Shown one piece after another: positions 1 through 7,368 of a stretch of DNA of 24,597 nucleotides. The stretch is from the NCBI GenBank assembly GCA_900763995.1, contig CAAFMK010000097.1:1-24597 (forward strand). Reading direction: 5' to 3'. Each line of letters begins with the position of its first letter. Positions within the stretch are counted from its first letter, which is position 1. The position numbers and the translations under genes are program-made. The notes under the pieces are model-generated. The model was not told where the DNA came from, ran no database searches, and saw only the letters and a program-made list of their open reading frames with translations. Source of the stretch: an uncultured Oscillospiraceae bacterium (GTDB taxonomy: Bacteria > Bacillota > Clostridia > Oscillospirales > Oscillospiraceae).

Positions 1-94
1 AAAACCACGGCCCCAGCAACAATATCAGCCGGGATATTTGTGCCTCTGGATGTTTTTTTTTCTGATAAATCCACTTTTGAATGTACTTTTTCAT
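1..94 (-). CDS. N-terminal fragment of an unidentified, probably membrane protein (cut by window edge)
   Basis: A leftward reading frame opens with ATG at 94 and stays open for 31 codons to the window edge. The start is well supported: GGAGG lies six bases upstream of the ATG, and a promoter-like pair (TTGAAA, 16 bases, TATTCT) sits further upstream at 134-161. The visible N-terminus is strongly basic and Lys-rich (MKKYIQKW...KKKHPE) and then turns hydrophobic (ISRLILLLGPWF), which fits a positive-inside first membrane segment. The family cannot be recognised from so little sequence. It is divergent from the neighbouring symporter gene. Confidence 0.6.
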   Translation of the reverse strand, partial: MKKYIQKWIYQKKKHPEAQISRLILLLGPWF

Positions 95-133
95 TGTGTT
101 CCTCCAGACACTGCCATACTGAGATACTTTACT

Positions 134-161
134 AGAATACCGTTTTCTCAAAATATTTCAA
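134..161 (-). promoter_or_regulatory. Candidate sigma-A promoter for the leftward gene at the left edge
   Basis: On the minus strand TTGAAA (156-161) and TATTCT (134-139) are 16 bases apart, about 40 bases upstream of the ATG at 94. Confidence 0.45.
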
Positions 162-235
162 GAGGAAAAATATGAAGATCTTAAAATTCAGGACTGCCCT
201 CCCCCATGGCCGCATATATCTCATTGAGGTGATTG

Positions 236-1615
236 ATGGTGACATTGCTGTCCAGCGCTTCTGATATTTTATGGAATCCATGGCTGCTGCTCTTATTCCT
301 GCTAACAGGGCTTGTATACTCCTTTGGCTCTGGATTTTTCCAAATATTTGGGTGCAGGTTGTGGTGGAAAACCACCCTTGGTTCTTTGTTTCACAAGCAG
401 CCAACCACCACCCACGGCCTCTCCCCCCTTCAGGCCCTGGCCACCGCCTTGGCCTCCACTATGGGTACCGGCTCCATTGCTGGCGTGGCCACCGCCCTGA
501 CTCTGGGTGGGCCGGGGGCCATTTTCTGGATGTGGATCTCCGCTTTTTTAGGGATGATGACAGGCTTTGGGGAAAAGCTTTTGTCTGTGCAGTATCAGCA
601 TCTGCGGCCAGACGGTACTCTGGAGGGCGGGCCCATGTTCTATCTGCGGGATGGGGTGGGCTGTCCCCTGCTGGCCACCTGCTTCTCGCTGGCCTGTCTC
701 CCGGCCACTCTGGCAGGGGGGAATCTGGTACAGTCCTCCTCCATTGCCACAAGTCTGGAGGGTTCCCTGGGGCTGCCCAGACTGGCCGTTGGGGTGGTGA
801 TCGCAATCCTGGCAGGGCTGGTGATGGTAGGTGGGATTGGGCGGATCGCAAGGGCGTCGGCCGCCCTTGTGCCAGCTATGGCGGTACTCTATCTGGGGGG
901 CGGTCTTTATGTGCTGGCCTGCAACGCCGCCGCCATTCCCAGCGCCCTTGGGATGATCCTCTCCTGTGCTCTGTCCCCATCCGCCCCTGTGGGGGGCGGC
1001 GTGGGCTGGACTGTGTGGGCGGCGGTGCGGTACGGAGTGGCCCGGGGGGTGTTCACCAATGAGGCGGGCCTTGGCACCTCCGCAATGGCCCACGGGGCCG
1101 CTCAGGTGGACCACCCCGCCAGGCAGGGGATGTGGGGCATTTTTGAGGTCTTTTTGTCCACCTTCGTGGTGTGTACCATCACTGCACTGGTCATTCTGGT
1201 CAGCGGGGTGTGGAGCCCTGCCCATCCAAATCCACTCACCGGTGCCCCACTGACCGCCGCTGCATTTTCCTCTGCGCTGGGCTGGGCCGGAGAGGGGATC
1301 GTCGCCATCTCTCTGCTTCTGTTCGCCTTCTCCTCCATTTTGGGATGGAGCTACTATGGGCAGCAGTGTCTGACCTATCTCACCCACAGCACCAGGCTCC
1401 TGCCCCTTTACCGCTGCGTTTTTCTACTGTGCACTGTGCTGGGTGCTGTATGGAGCCCGGAGGCCATCTGGCAACTGGTGGATCTGTGCAATGCCATCAT
1501 GTCCCTGCCCAATCTGGCCGCTCTGCTGGTTCTCGCTCCAGAGGCCCTGTCCCTTTTGTACCAGTGGTGGAGGCGGCCCCATCCCGCCGTTGGCACATCA
1601 GATGGTATCCCCTAA
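236..1615 (+). CDS. Alanine/glycine:cation symporter family protein (AGCS)
   Basis: A sodium- or proton-coupled amino acid carrier of the inner membrane (AGCS/SSS-like fold; alanine, glycine or glutamine are the known family substrates). About 459 residues, the usual family length, with roughly ten or eleven hydrophobic segments. Family signatures are clear: GPGAIFWMWISAFLGM near residue 90, RGVFTNEAGLGTSAMAHGAA near residue 265, the QGMWGIFEVF segment following it, and GWSYYGQQCL near residue 370. The ATG at 236 is chosen over an adjacent TTG at 233 because GAGGTGAT lies just upstream. One oddity is GTGSIAGVA around residue 80, where relatives usually have GTGNI; the Asn-to-Ser change is near the ion/substrate site. 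Specificity cannot be read from sequence. A two-component pair of GlnK/GlnL type, which in Bacillus controls such a transporter, lies at the other end of the window. Confidence 0.93.
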   Translation: MVTLLSSASDILWNPWLLLLFLLTGLVYSFGSGFFQIFGCRLWWKTTLGSLFHKQPTTTHGLSPLQALATALASTMGTGSIAGVATALTLGGPGAIFWMWISAFLGMMTGFGEKLLSVQYQHLRPDGTLEGGPMFYLRDGVGCPLLATCFSLACLPATLAGGNLVQSSSIATSLEGSLGLPRLAVGVVIAILAGLVMVGGIGRIARASAALVPAMAVLYLGGGLYVLACNAAAIPSALGMILSCALSPSAPVGGGVGWTVWAAVRYGVARGVFTNEAGLGTSAMAHGAAQVDHPARQGMWGIFEVFLSTFVVCTITALVILVSGVWSPAHPNPLTGAPLTAAAFSSALGWAGEGIVAISLLLFAFSSILGWSYYGQQCLTYLTHSTRLLPLYRCVFLLCTVLGAVWSPEAIWQLVDLCNAIMSLPNLAALLVLAPEALSLLYQWWRRPHPAVGTSDGIP

Positions 1616-1690
1616 TTTTTCTGAACTTTCTTCCATATTTTTCCCCTAAATCTTTTTCCATGTGCAACTGTACAAAAAAGAAAAAGACTA

Positions 1691-1719
1691 TTGACAGTCA
1701 GGAAATTTGTGCCTATCAT
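1691..1719 (+). promoter_or_regulatory. Sigma-A promoter for acpP
   Basis: TTGACA (1691-1696) and TATCAT (1714-1719) with a 17-base spacer, about 48 bases upstream of the acpP start. No convincing terminator for the preceding symporter gene was seen in 1616-1690, only T-rich sequence. Confidence 0.75.
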
Positions 1720-1766
1720 AAGGAACAGAAAAAGTGCTTGGGCACAAACAGAAGGAGCAAGAAATT

Positions 1767-2000
1767 ATGATTTTTGAAAAGCTGGCTGCGTTGATCTCTG
1801 AGCAGTTCAATGTGGATGCCGACACAATCACTATGGAGACCTCTTTTTCTGACGACCTGAACGCCGATTCCGTTGATATTGTAGACCTGTCCATGGCTCT
1901 GGAGGAGGAATTTAGCATTGACGAGCTGGGGGAGGACGAGGCTGCCGCCATCTCCACTGTAGGTGACCTGGTTCGTTTCCTGCAGAATAAGGTTGACTAA
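1767..2000 (+). CDS. acpP: Acyl carrier protein
   Basis: Small acidic carrier of growing acyl chains in type II fatty acid synthesis, cytosolic, activated by phosphopantetheine attached to a serine. It is 77 residues, the normal size. The modification site is in the N-ADSVDIVDL motif (Ser near residue 36), flanked by the expected four-helix pattern with a Glu/Asp-rich helix II (ALEEEFSIDEL). The start at 1767 is chosen because AAGGAG is a few bases upstream at 1752-1757; an upstream TTG at 1734 would add a non-family extension. It is followed directly by rnc, the acpP-rnc order common in Firmicutes, and has its own promoter at 1691-1719. Confidence 0.97.
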   Translation: MIFEKLAALISEQFNVDADTITMETSFSDDLNADSVDIVDLSMALEEEFSIDELGEDEAAAISTVGDLVRFLQNKVD

Positions 2001-2016
2001 TTTACAGTAAGATCGG

Positions 2017-2041
2017 AGAACTCCGCCTGAGGCGGAGTTCT
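2017..2041 (+). terminator. Hairpin between acpP and rnc (weak or partial terminator)
   Basis: A perfect 11-base stem with a TGA loop (arms AGAACTCCGCC and GGCGGAGTTCT). What follows is only moderately T-rich (ACCTTGTTT), so it may attenuate or stabilise the upstream message rather than stop all transcription into rnc. Confidence 0.6.
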
Positions 2042-2063
2042 ACCTTGTTTCTGGAGGTTTCAA

Positions 2064-2738
2064 ATGAAAACATTGGAAGAGAAGCTGGATTACACCTTTC
2101 AAGACTCCTCCTTGCTGGAGAACGCCCTGACACACAGCTCCTGTGCCAACGAGAGCCGGGGGACGCTGTCCAGTAATGAGCGGCTGGAATTTCTGGGGGA
2201 CTCTATTTTGGGCATGGTGGTGGCCGACCACCTCTATCGCAACCACCCAGACCTCCCAGAGGGGGAGCTGACCCGGACAAGGGCCGCTCTTGTGTGTGAG
2301 GAGAGCCTGGTTGAGGTGGCCCAGGAGCTCAATCTGGGTGAGTATCTCAAGCTGGGCAAGGGGGAGGAGGCCGGCGGCGGCAGACACCGCCCCTCTATTC
2401 AGGCCGATGCCGTGGAGGCTGTACTGGCCGCAGTCTATCTGGATGGGGGCATTGGATCTGCCCGAAAGATCATCCACAAGTATATCCTCCGCCGGGAAAT
2501 CGCCGGACTGACCAAGCCCCGGGACTACAAAACCGCCCTACAGGAGCTGGTACAGCGGGAGAGCGGGCAGGTACTGCAATACCGCCTCACTGGTGAGGAG
2601 GGGCCCGACCACGACAAGCGCTTTTTCATGGAAGTGCTGCTCAACGGAAAGGCTGTGGGCACTGGCACTGGCCGCAGTAAAAAAGAGGCGGAACAGATGG
2701 CTGCTCAGGCCGCCATCGCCATTTTGAACCCACAGTAG
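2064..2738 (+). CDS. rnc: Ribonuclease III
   Basis: Double-strand-specific endoribonuclease that processes rRNA precursors and structured mRNAs, acting as a cytosolic homodimer with Mg2+. It is 224 residues, usual for the family. The N-terminal catalytic domain has the signature NERLEFLGDSILG (about residues 39-51) with its Glu and Asp metal ligands, and the second acidic pair in DAVEAVLAAVYLDGG (about residues 114-128). A C-terminal dsRNA-binding domain spans about residues 153-222 (DYKTALQEL ... GTGRSKKEAEQMAAQAA). TGGAGGT lies upstream of the ATG with normal spacing. It follows acpP, with an intervening hairpin, and ends at a terminator hairpin at 2790-2834. Confidence 0.97.
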   Translation: MKTLEEKLDYTFQDSSLLENALTHSSCANESRGTLSSNERLEFLGDSILGMVVADHLYRNHPDLPEGELTRTRAALVCEESLVEVAQELNLGEYLKLGKGEEAGGGRHRPSIQADAVEAVLAAVYLDGGIGSARKIIHKYILRREIAGLTKPRDYKTALQELVQRESGQVLQYRLTGEEGPDHDKRFFMEVLLNGKAVGTGTGRSKKEAEQMAAQAAIAILNPQ

Positions 2739-2789
2739 GTGCCATTCTATCTGCACCATGCTTACAGCATATCTGATCCACATGAGTAC

Positions 2790-2834
2790 AAGCATCATCC
2801 TGTCAACTTTCACGGCGGGGTGGTGCTTGTTTTT
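2790..2834 (+). terminator. Rho-independent terminator of rnc
   Basis: Arms AAGCATCATCC (2790-2800) and GGGTGGTGCTT (2818-2828) pair over 11 positions including G-U pairs, around a 17-base loop, followed by GTTTTT. Confidence 0.6.
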
Positions 2835-2934
2835 GCGGTATCAGCTCCAACCTGTGGTACAATCCTCGGTTCTTCCACAAATATGGTATAATTCTTAATA
2901 TTTTTTGAACTGAATCCTTTTTTCCTTTTGATGC

Positions 2935-2963
2935 TTGCAAATAAAATTGGTATCTGGTAGAAT
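2935..2963 (+). promoter_or_regulatory. Promoter for the membrane protein gene at 3043
   Basis: TTGCAA (2935-2940), 17-base spacer, TAGAAT (2958-2963), preceded by TGG giving an extended -10. Two further TGGTANAAT elements lie upstream at 2855-2863 and 2884-2892, without obvious -35 hexamers. The 304-base gap 2739-3042 thus holds the rnc terminator and one to three promoter-like sites, and no gene that I can support. Confidence 0.65.
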
Positions 2964-3042
2964 AATAAGATGAATGGATATGCTGATTGCTTCCGTACAC
3001 TCTACAGACTAAAGGGATCTGGATCAAGGAGATTGAAAACGC

Positions 3043-3804
3043 ATGGATTACAAACAGAGACAAGCCCAACAGCATCAGGAAGATGTTGCTTTAACCCGTG
3101 CACTGCTCTGGATCGGGGCGGCAATTGTTCTGGAAGGACTGTTGGTATTTCTCAATCGCTTTTATATCAACTTCTACCCTCAGGAGATCGATCTGGCACT
3201 TTTCCTGCAAGGTGCACTGAAAGTGGTGCGTATTGGTGGTCTGACAGTGGCTGGACTGTGCATCCTGTGGGCGGCGGTGCTGGCCTTTAAGAACAGTAAG
3301 CCCACGCTTCCTCTTATTTTGACCATCGCAGGCGGTGCGCTGTCCATCTGCTCCCATGTTATTTTAAAGTTTAAGGACACCGGGATGTCCATGCTGTTTT
3401 GGCTGGTGATTGCCTGGGCGGTGCTGGCCGTGGTGTACTACATCTACCAGAAGGAGTTTTTTGTCTCTGCCGCATCTGTTGGTCTTTCCATTTTGGGGAT
3501 GTGGTTTGTGCGGTACTCCAACGGGTTTAGCTATGAGGTCGCCATCATCCTGGCCACCGTTGTAATCGCTATGGGTGTCACTGTTTGGATCAAAAAGAAT
3601 GATGGTGCCATTGCCCTTGGCACCCCCGCCCCCTTCTTCTCAGAGGACTGCTCCTACAGTGTGGTGCTGGTCAGCTGTGTTGCAGCGCTGGCGGTGCTCA
3701 TTGCTTCTATGGTTCTGGGGGCCTCCATCGCCTACTACCTGATTTTCGCCATGATGGCCTGGATCTTTGGATTGTTTGTCTACTATACTGTGAAGCTGAT
3801 GTAA
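3043..3804 (+). CDS. Polytopic membrane protein of unknown function
   Basis: A 253-residue protein that I do not recognise. After a short polar, Gln-rich N-terminus (MDYKQRQAQQHQED) it is largely hydrophobic, with about seven or eight likely membrane segments and a short charged break around residues 180-200 (WIKKNDGAIALG). No signal peptide, enzyme motif or transporter signature is visible. AAGGAGA lies 11 bases before the ATG, and there is a good promoter at 2935-2963, so it is probably expressed as a single gene: it is followed by a strong terminator. The pattern resembles small hypothetical membrane proteins common in Clostridia; no role can be assigned from the neighbours. Confidence 0.8.
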   Translation: MDYKQRQAQQHQEDVALTRALLWIGAAIVLEGLLVFLNRFYINFYPQEIDLALFLQGALKVVRIGGLTVAGLCILWAAVLAFKNSKPTLPLILTIAGGALSICSHVILKFKDTGMSMLFWLVIAWAVLAVVYYIYQKEFFVSAASVGLSILGMWFVRYSNGFSYEVAIILATVVIAMGVTVWIKKNDGAIALGTPAPFFSEDCSYSVVLVSCVAALAVLIASMVLGASIAYYLIFAMMAWIFGLFVYYTVKLM

Positions 3805-3810
3805 TAAAAA

Positions 3811-3847
3811 GTACCGATGACTTTAAAAAGTCATCGGTACTTTTTTT
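3811..3847 (+). terminator. Strong rho-independent terminator
   Basis: Thirteen-base perfect stem (GTACCGATGACTT / AAGTCATCGGTAC) with a four-base loop, flanked by A-run and T-run (TTTTTTT), so it can act on both strands but is placed to end the rightward gene. Confidence 0.92.
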
Positions 3848-3860
3848 AGCATATTTTGTA

Positions 3861-3892
3861 AAAAAAACGGCCACAGTGGTGGCCGTTTTTTC
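3861..3892 (-). terminator. Bidirectional rho-independent terminator ending the amino-sugar operon
   Basis: CGGCCAC / GTGGCCG stem around AGTG, extended by an A-run on one side and a T-run on the other. It lies 11 bases beyond the stop codon of the leftward ATPase gene. Confidence 0.9.
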
Positions 3893-3902
3893 ATAATGGG
3901 AA

Positions 3903-5018
3903 TCAGATCAGATTCTTCTCTGTCTCCTTATCAAACAGATGGACAGAGTCGGGACGGAAGGTAAAGTTCATCTTAGTGCCATAGTTGATGCCGCTGCGCA
4001 TCTCCACAGGCAGATCAGAGGTGGGCACACGGAGCACAATATCCTTTTCGTAGCTATTCACATGGAGATAGTACTCACTGCCCATCATCTCAGACACCTC
4101 AACAGTACCGCTCAGAATGCCGCTTCCACTCTCAGAAGTAAAGCGGATGTGCTCGGGACGGATGCCCAGGATCACATCCTTGGCCTCGGTGCCTGTCAGT
4201 GCCTTCTGGGTCTCAGGTGTCAGCTCCACAAGATTGCCAAAGACATCGGCGTGGTAAGCGCCCTCGCCGTCCTTCACCAGCTTGGCATCAAAGAAGTTCA
4301 TCTGGGGGGTGCCAATAAAGCCGGCCACAAAGGTGTTGACAGGGTGGTCAAAGACCTCCTGGGGGGTTCCGATCTGCTGGATATAGCCGTCCTTCATAAT
4401 CACAATACGGTCAGCCAGGGTCATAGCCTCAGTCTGGTCGTGGGTAACATACACAAAGGTGGTGTTGATCCGCTGGCGCAGCTTGATGATCTCAGCACGC
4501 ATTTCGTTGCGCAGCTTGGCATCCAGGTTGGACAAAGGCTCGTCCATCAGCAGCACCTTAGGCTCACGGACAATGGCACGGCCAATGGCCACACGCTGAC
4601 GCTGACCACCTGAGAGCGCCTTGGGCTTACGATCCAGATACTGAGTGATACCCAGGATCTCAGCGGCATCCTTCACCCGCTGCTCGATCTCTGCCTTGGG
4701 TACCTTCTTCAGCTTCAGGGGGAATTCCATGTTCTCTTTGACGGTCATGTGGGGGTAGAGTGCATAGCTCTGAAAGACCATGGCAATATCTCTGTCCTTG
4801 GGCTCCACATCGTTGACCAGCTTGCCATCAATGTACAGCTCACCCTCAGAGATCTCCTCCAGTCCAGCGACCATGCGCAATGTGGTGGACTTACCACAGC
4901 CGGAGGGGCCGACCAGAACAATAAATTCCTTGTCAGCAATGTCCAAGCTGAAGCTGTGTACTGCGGTCACTGCGTTGTCATAGACTTTCTTCACATTGGT
5001 CAGAGTAACAGTTGACAT
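3903..5018 (-). CDS. ugpC: Sugar ABC transporter ATP-binding protein, MalK/UgpC/MsmK family
   Basis: Energises CUT1-type sugar importers from the cytoplasmic face, here presumably the permeases encoded upstream in the same operon. It has 371 residues, normal for the family. Walker A GPSGCGKST is at residues 37-45, then the Q-loop (MVFQSYALYPHMT), signature LSGGQRQRVAIGRA, Walker B VLLMDEPLSNLDAKLR, and H-loop YVTHDQTEAM. The C-terminal third is the OB-fold regulatory domain typical of MalK/UgpC. The ATG at 5018 gives the family N-terminus, but has no clear Shine-Dalgarno; the frame remains open back to a GTG at 5105, giving an unusual extension that I do not favour. A 190-base structured gap separates it from nagA. 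Such ATPases can serve several importers in one cell. Confidence 0.95.
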   Translation of the reverse strand: MSTVTLTNVKKVYDNAVTAVHSFSLDIADKEFIVLVGPSGCGKSTTLRMVAGLEEISEGELYIDGKLVNDVEPKDRDIAMVFQSYALYPHMTVKENMEFPLKLKKVPKAEIEQRVKDAAEILGITQYLDRKPKALSGGQRQRVAIGRAIVREPKVLLMDEPLSNLDAKLRNEMRAEIIKLRQRINTTFVYVTHDQTEAMTLADRIVIMKDGYIQQIGTPQEVFDHPVNTFVAGFIGTPQMNFFDAKLVKDGEGAYHADVFGNLVELTPETQKALTGTEAKDVILGIRPEHIRFTSESGSGILSGTVEVSEMMGSEYYLHVNSYEKDIVLRVPTSDLPVEMRSGINYGTKMNFTFRPDSVHLFDKETEKNLI

Positions 5019-5063
5019 GATAACAGACCGTGGTTCCCGTGCCTCCGCACAGGTTCCTCCCTG

Positions 5064-5182
5064 CTGGAGGAGCGATCCCTCCAGAGGTTTACGGCAGGTC
5101 TCCACACTGCCGCACCGCCGGCCGGCGGATTTTCCTCCTTCTTTCTGGTGCCCGGCCCTATGGTAATGGAGTAGGGCCGGGC
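5064..5182 (-). promoter_or_regulatory. Structured intercistronic leader between nagA and ugpC
   Basis: Three symmetric elements lie in the 190-base gap: arms GCCCGGCCCTA / TAGGGCCGGGC at 5150-5160 and 5172-5182 (11-base loop), a GC-only palindrome around CGCCGGCCGGCG near 5116-5127, and CTGGAGG / CCTCCAG at 5064-5070 and 5078-5084. None is followed by a T-run on the minus strand, so they are not simple terminators. Several GGAGG sequences occur here, one inside a stem. Confidence 0.5.
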
Positions 5183-5208
5183 CCTGGTCTTATATTGCGA
5201 GGCCCGGC

Positions 5209-6330
5209 TTACAAAGAGCCGGCAACCACTTCGCCGTGATAAATAACCGCCTTCAGGTTCAGGTGATCGTCCAAAACAGCCACATTGGCCTCCTTGCCCA
5301 CATCCAGACTGCCCAGACGGTTGTAGATGCCCAGCACCTTGGCCGGGTTGACAGCGGCGGCGGTGACGGCATCTGCCAGAGGAATGCCGAAGGATACCGC
5401 AGTTTGCAAACAGGCCATCAAATCGGTGACAGAGCCGGCCAGTGTGCCGTCCGACAGGGTGGCACGGTTGCCCTTGACCTGCACTGCCTGTCCGCCCAGG
5501 GTGTAGTCCCCGTCAGGCATACCGGCAGCCCGCATGGTGTCGCTGACCAGGATCATGCGGTCTTTGCCCATCATCTTAAAGGTGGCACGAACCACAGCGG
5601 GGTGAATATGGACACCGTCACAGATCAGCTCACACATCACCTGTCCGCAGTCGCTGGCGGCACCTACCACACCGGGGTCACGGTGGGCAAAGGGCGGCAT
5701 GGCGTTATAGAGGTGGGTCACCTGACGGGCACCTGCCTGAAATGCCTCCATGGCTGTGTCATAGTTGGCGGTGGTGTGGGCCACACTAATGGTGACCTTA
5801 TCCTTGGCCTGCTTGATAAACTCCATGCCCCCCTCCAGCTCTGGGGCCATAGACACCAGCTTTACCAGTCCGCCAGATGCCTCGATCAGCTGATCCAGCA
5901 GGGCCAAATTGGGATTTTGCAGCCACTCCCCATTCTGGGCACCCTTCTTGCCTGCAGACAGGAAGGGACCCTCCAGGTTGATGCCCACAAGCTCAGCACC
6001 GGAGACCTTGGCGGCATTGTGCCCTGCTGCCACCTTACAGATTTTTACCAGCTGATCATTGTCCAGAGTCATGCCAGCGGGACAGATCTGGGTCACGCCA
6101 CGGGACAGCTCATACTTGGCCATCTCGGCCAGACCCTCTGGATCTCCATCAGAGAAATCTGCGCCACGGCAGCCATGGAAGTGCAGGTCGGTCAATCCTG
6201 GAATCAGGTAGCAGCCAGGTGCGGACACAGCCCGGTGATCCTCCTGTGCAATGAGACCATCTTTCATACATAGATCCCGGGCCACAAAGCCCTCAGCGGG
6301 ATCAAATACCAGCGCATCAGTAATTCTCAT
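5209..6330 (-). CDS. nagA: N-acetylglucosamine-6-phosphate deacetylase
   Basis: Cytosolic metal-dependent amidohydrolase that converts GlcNAc-6-phosphate to glucosamine-6-phosphate and acetate, a shared step of GlcNAc, chitin and sialic acid breakdown. It is 373 residues, typical length. The TIM-barrel metal and substrate motifs are present in order: DLHFHG (His50, His52), NLEGPFL (metal-ligand Glu), the AHTTANY His, VTHLYNAM, and the catalytic Asp in LVSDTMRAAG. AGGAGG lies eight bases upstream of the ATG. It follows the aldolase gene by 18 bases in the same operon, which supports an amino-sugar role. The deaminase nagB is not in the window. Confidence 0.95.
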   Translation of the reverse strand: MRITDALVFDPAEGFVARDLCMKDGLIAQEDHRAVSAPGCYLIPGLTDLHFHGCRGADFSDGDPEGLAEMAKYELSRGVTQICPAGMTLDNDQLVKICKVAAGHNAAKVSGAELVGINLEGPFLSAGKKGAQNGEWLQNPNLALLDQLIEASGGLVKLVSMAPELEGGMEFIKQAKDKVTISVAHTTANYDTAMEAFQAGARQVTHLYNAMPPFAHRDPGVVGAASDCGQVMCELICDGVHIHPAVVRATFKMMGKDRMILVSDTMRAAGMPDGDYTLGGQAVQVKGNRATLSDGTLAGSVTDLMACLQTAVSFGIPLADAVTAAAVNPAKVLGIYNRLGSLDVGKEANVAVLDDHLNLKAVIYHGEVVAGSL

Positions 6331-6348
6331 GGGAAAATCCTCCTGTCT

Positions 6349-7257
6349 TTAGCAGTATTTTGCCACAGCGTCCTGAATCATCTTGGCACACACATCCACC
6401 ACGCTCTGATCCTCAGCGGTCAGAGGAGCCAGGGGCAGACGGACACCGCCACAGTCAGGGCCGCCCAGCTTGACCAGAACAGCCTTGATCACGCCGTACA
6501 TATTGCCCTTGGCAGAGCACAGCTTATAGATAATGCGGCAGCACTCATTTTGCAGCTCACGGGCCTGCTCCATCTTGCCCTCTAGGAACAGCTCACGGAT
6601 CTTGATGTACAGCTCTGGCATAGCGCCATAAGTGCCGCCAATTCCACCAATGGCCCCAGCGGCCAGACCGGACAGCAGCTGCTCATCGGGGCCGTTGAAC
6701 ACGATGGCACCCTCATCCTTGAACATCTGAATGTCCTGTACAGGCATGGAGGAGTTCTTCACGCCGATCACACGGGGGTTCTTCTGCATCTCCTTGAGCA
6801 GGGAGACAGACAGGGCCACACCGGCCAGCTGGGGAATGTTGTAGATGATAAAGTCGGTGTTGGGGGCGGCGCTGGAAATATCATTCCAGTACTTGGCAAT
6901 GGCGTGGTCGGGCAGGCGGAAGTAGATGGGGGGGATGGAGGCAATGGCATCCACGCCCAGACTCTCCGCATGGGCAGCCAGCAGCTTGCTGTCTGCGGTG
7001 TTGTTGCAGGCCACATGGGCAATGATGGTCAGCTTGCCCTTGGCCACTGCCATCACATTCTCCAGCACTACCTTGCGCTCCTCCACGCTCTGGTAGATGC
7101 ACTCACCAGAGGAGCCGCCCACATACAGACCCTTTACGCCCTTGTCCAGCAAATACTGGGTCAGATCCCGCACGGCCTGTGGGTTTACATCCCCCTTGGC
7201 ATCGTAGCAGGCATAGAACGCAGGAATAATACCCTCATATTTACTAAGATCCTTCAT
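6349..7257 (-). CDS. nanA: N-acetylneuraminate lyase-family aldolase (DHDPS/NAL superfamily)
   Basis: Class I aldolase expected to cleave N-acetylneuraminate into N-acetylmannosamine and pyruvate in the cytosol. It has 302 residues. GGSSGE at residues 47-52 corresponds to the pyruvate-carboxylate-binding motif, YNIPQLAGV begins with the catalytic Tyr139, and GVKNSS carries the probable Schiff-base Lys167. The pattern YNIPxLxGV, the later GGIGGTY and the Gln-Ser after GE resemble sialate lyases more than dihydrodipicolinate synthases. The ATG at 7257 is preferred over GTG at 7269 because AGGAG is 11 bases before the former and only about one base before the latter. Neighbouring nagA and CUT1 importer genes support this. 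A different 2-keto acid aldolase specificity is not excluded. Confidence 0.85.
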   Translation of the reverse strand: MKDLSKYEGIIPAFYACYDAKGDVNPQAVRDLTQYLLDKGVKGLYVGGSSGECIYQSVEERKVVLENVMAVAKGKLTIIAHVACNNTADSKLLAAHAESLGVDAIASIPPIYFRLPDHAIAKYWNDISSAAPNTDFIIYNIPQLAGVALSVSLLKEMQKNPRVIGVKNSSMPVQDIQMFKDEGAIVFNGPDEQLLSGLAAGAIGGIGGTYGAMPELYIKIRELFLEGKMEQARELQNECCRIIYKLCSAKGNMYGVIKAVLVKLGGPDCGGVRLPLAPLTAEDQSVVDVCAKMIQDAVAKYC

Positions 7258-7368
7258 AACTGAAAACACTCCTATCTTTTCAACTTGGCTGTAAAAATCA
7301 CAGATTTATGCCTTTTTCTGGCAAGAATTTTTCCGAAAATCGCTCTTGCTGAATGATACGGCATTGCC

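Noticed and set aside
2803..3075. 90-codon minus-strand frame in the gap before the membrane-protein gene
   Set aside because: It overlaps a terminator and a promoter on the other strand and has no recognisable ribosome site or domain.
5019..5105. N-terminal extension of the UgpC ATPase from GTG 5105
   Set aside because: The added 29 residues do not fit the family N-terminus and cover a hairpin; the canonical start MSTVTLTNVKKVY at 5018 is preferred despite its weak ribosome site.
5236..6273. 345-codon plus-strand frame opposite nagA, and a 383-codon one opposite the epimerase (11649-12800)
   Set aside because: Shadow frames of strongly recognised enzymes; low-complexity, His/Gln/Leu-rich translations without motifs.
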